Below, in pieces: positions 62,601 to 64,000 of a stretch of DNA of 64,000 bases. The translations under genes were made by a program, and so were the position numbers. Numbering within the stretch: the stretch's first letter is position 1; each line of letters starts with the position of its first letter. The notes beneath the pieces were generated by a model. The model was not told the origin of the DNA and ran no database searches. It saw only the letters and a program-made list of their open reading frames with translations. The DNA comes from Rhynchonema sp. JSB1_4 (taxonomy: Eukaryota > Nematoda > Chromadorea > Monhysterida > Xyalidae), in the NCBI GenBank assembly GCA_030248065.1, contig JASAMV010003835.1, forward strand, positions 1 to 64,000. The letters are read 5' to 3'.

Positions 62601-64000
62601 GCAAGCTATTGTAATCAGTTAAACCTGACATGCAGAGCCAAACCACGGCCTCAGTCTCTTCGGGCAACGGCAACCGGCACTTGCCTTTGCTGGCAACGGG
62701 CAAGCGGCGTCGGCGTTTTTTGGAACTGCAGCATCAGCACAAGGCACGTTCTATTTGTGCCGAAGCAAATTGTGGCAGCAAGCTATTGTAACCAATTAAA
62801 CCTAACATGCAGAGCCAAACCACGGCCGCAGTCTCTTCGGGCAACGGCAACCGGCACTTGCCTTTGCTGGCAACGGGCAAGCGGCGCTGGCGTTTTTTGG
62901 AACTGCCACATCAGCACAAGGCACGTTCTATTTGTGCAAAAGCAAATTGTGGCAGCAAGCTATTGTAACCAATTAAACCTAACATGCAGAGCCAAACCAC
63001 GGCCGCAGTCTCTTCGGGCAATGGCAACATGCAGAGCCAAACCACGGCGGCAGTCTCTTCGGGCAACGGCAACATGCAGAGCCAAACCACGGCGGCAGTC
63101 TCTTCGGGCAACGGCAACCGGCACTTGCCTTTGCTGGCAACGGGCAAGCGGGGTCGGCGTTTTTTGGAACAACCGCATCAGCACAAGGCACGTTCTATTT
63201 GTGCAGAAGCAAATTGTGGCAGCAAGCTATTGTAATCAATTAAACCTGACATGCAGAGCCAAACCACGGCGGCAGTCTCTTCGGGCAACGGCAACATGCA
63301 GAGCCAAACCACGGCGGCAGTCTCTTTGGGCAACGGCAACCGGCACTTGCCTTTGCTGGCAACGGGCAAGCGGGGTCGGCGTTTTTTGGAACAACCGCAT
63401 CAGCACAAGGCACGTTCTATTTGTGCAGAAGCAAATTGTGGCAGCAAGCTATTGTAATCAATTAAACCTGACATGCAGAGCCAAACCACGGCGGCAGTCT
63501 CTTCGGGCAACGGCAACATGCAGAGCCAAACCACGGCGGCAGTCTCTTCGGGCAACGGCAACCGGCACTTGCCTTTGCTGGCAACGGGCAAGCGGGGTCG
63601 GCGTTTTTTGGAACAACCGCATCAGCACAAGGCACGTTCTATTTGTGCAGAAGCAAATTGTGGCAACAAGCTATTGTAATCAATTAAACCTGACATGCAG
63701 AGCCAAACCACGGCGGCAGTCTCTTCGGACAACGGCAAACGGGACTTTTCCCAAGTCGACCAGCAGAACAGTGCGTTCCATTTTTTTTGATCACTGCCAA
63801 CACGACGTCTACTGGAGGAGGAATGTTCGGAACCAAGGATAATGCAACCGGTGGGTTGAAGCGCATTGCGCAGTCTCAATTGCCAAAGCTCTCTCCATCA
63901 TTAATCTCTTAATCCATCCGGTCATCCCGATAGATCTCAATCTCAATCAATCTATCTGTCCTTTCAGATCAACCCATCAAGACGGAACCTGACATCGTAC
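59675..64000 (+). CDS. PB1-like domain protein, partial (runs off the window)
   Basis: Exon 1 is 59675–59879 (start ATG at 59675 or 59720). Exon 2 is 60692–60829 with a phase-1 GTTGGT donor, or it stops at 60840 if unspliced. A third exon from 63968 (TTTCAG acceptor) is in phase and reads DQPIKTEPDIV to the window edge. Joined exons 1–2 read MLAVVKIRCQNGASHVIQLP … SFKSLRQEVFRLEP … DMVFIDSQRDLILVGCEAEW. A basic first strand, an LR-x-x-V helix and a D-x-x-x-D-x-I-x-V-x-C-x-x-E-W acidic end resemble a PB1 protein-interaction domain of the p62/NBR1 or kinase type. The assignment rests on pattern only. The second intron holds the tandem array at 61304–63790. The exon-3 link is inference. Confidence 0.55.
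61304..63790 (+). repeat. Higher-order tandem array, 177-bp unit with 45-bp insertions
   Basis: Twelve units start at 61387, 61609, 61831, 62009, 62186, 62363, 62630, 62807, 62984, 63251, 63473 and 63695. The basic unit is 177 bp; the leading 45 bp (ATGCAGAGCCAAACCACGGC…) occurs once, twice or three times, giving 177-, 222- or 267-bp units. Units from 62009 and from 62630 form a 621-bp higher-order repeat. In one frame nearly every unit is a self-contained mini-ORF (MQSQTTAAVSSGNGN … CGSKLL, stop), 53 codons or more. In another frame the array is open for 568 codons. The last unit diverges and stops after 31 codons. Confidence 0.92.

Noticed and set aside
62136..63842. 568-codon ORF through the tandem array as an ordinary gene
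   Set aside because: Openness follows from the unit length being a multiple of three with no stop in that frame. The peptide is a pure repeat without domain features, and the mini-ORF frame is at least as plausible.

Overview
This is animal nuclear DNA, not bacterial. Every supportable gene is broken by GT–AG introns, and the products are metazoan-type: a two-pore potassium channel, a secreted MAM-domain protein, a secreted VWD–C8–TIL protein, a small secreted ShKT protein and a PB1-like protein. ShKT proteins, introns from about 50 bp to several kb and one very close gene pair suggest an invertebrate, perhaps nematode-like or another ecdysozoan. The species cannot be told from the sequence. 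I rebuilt the genes by hand, requiring a GT donor, an AG acceptor and matching reading phase at each junction.

Layout. 1–9118: no gene, several foldback elements. 9119–19959 (minus): a 13-exon gene for a secreted protein with two MAM domains; its last intron contains a separate two-exon membrane-protein gene (10907–11700), and another intron contains a 1.17-kb inverted-repeat element with its own ORF. 20775–22236: a 57-bp tandem duplication, a 534-bp GT microsatellite and a TIR element carrying an exon-like segment. 24387–26847 (plus): a 10-exon VWD–C8–TIL gene. 27970–35915 (minus): a two-pore K+ channel followed only 58 bp later by a proline-rich, repeat-containing protein; they are either two closely packed genes or one gene whose joining exon I could not find. 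39051–39693: two tentative exons. 40891–54191: mostly mobile elements, one of them carrying two spliceable exons. 55711–56166 (plus): ShKT gene. 56601–58238: a long-TIR element with a hAT-like element inserted in one arm. 59675 to the window end (plus): a PB1-like gene that probably runs past the edge, with an intron filled by a 2.4-kb higher-order tandem array.

The most unusual feature is the density of inverted-repeat (TIR/foldback) elements: at least nine distinct families are present, many in introns. Several have arms made of alternating purine–pyrimidine repeats, one pair has a PIF/Harbinger-like TAA target signature, one pair is hAT-like, and two elements carry host-like exons with intact splice sites. 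The proteins do not form one pathway; three of the genes encode secreted, extracellular-matrix-type products.
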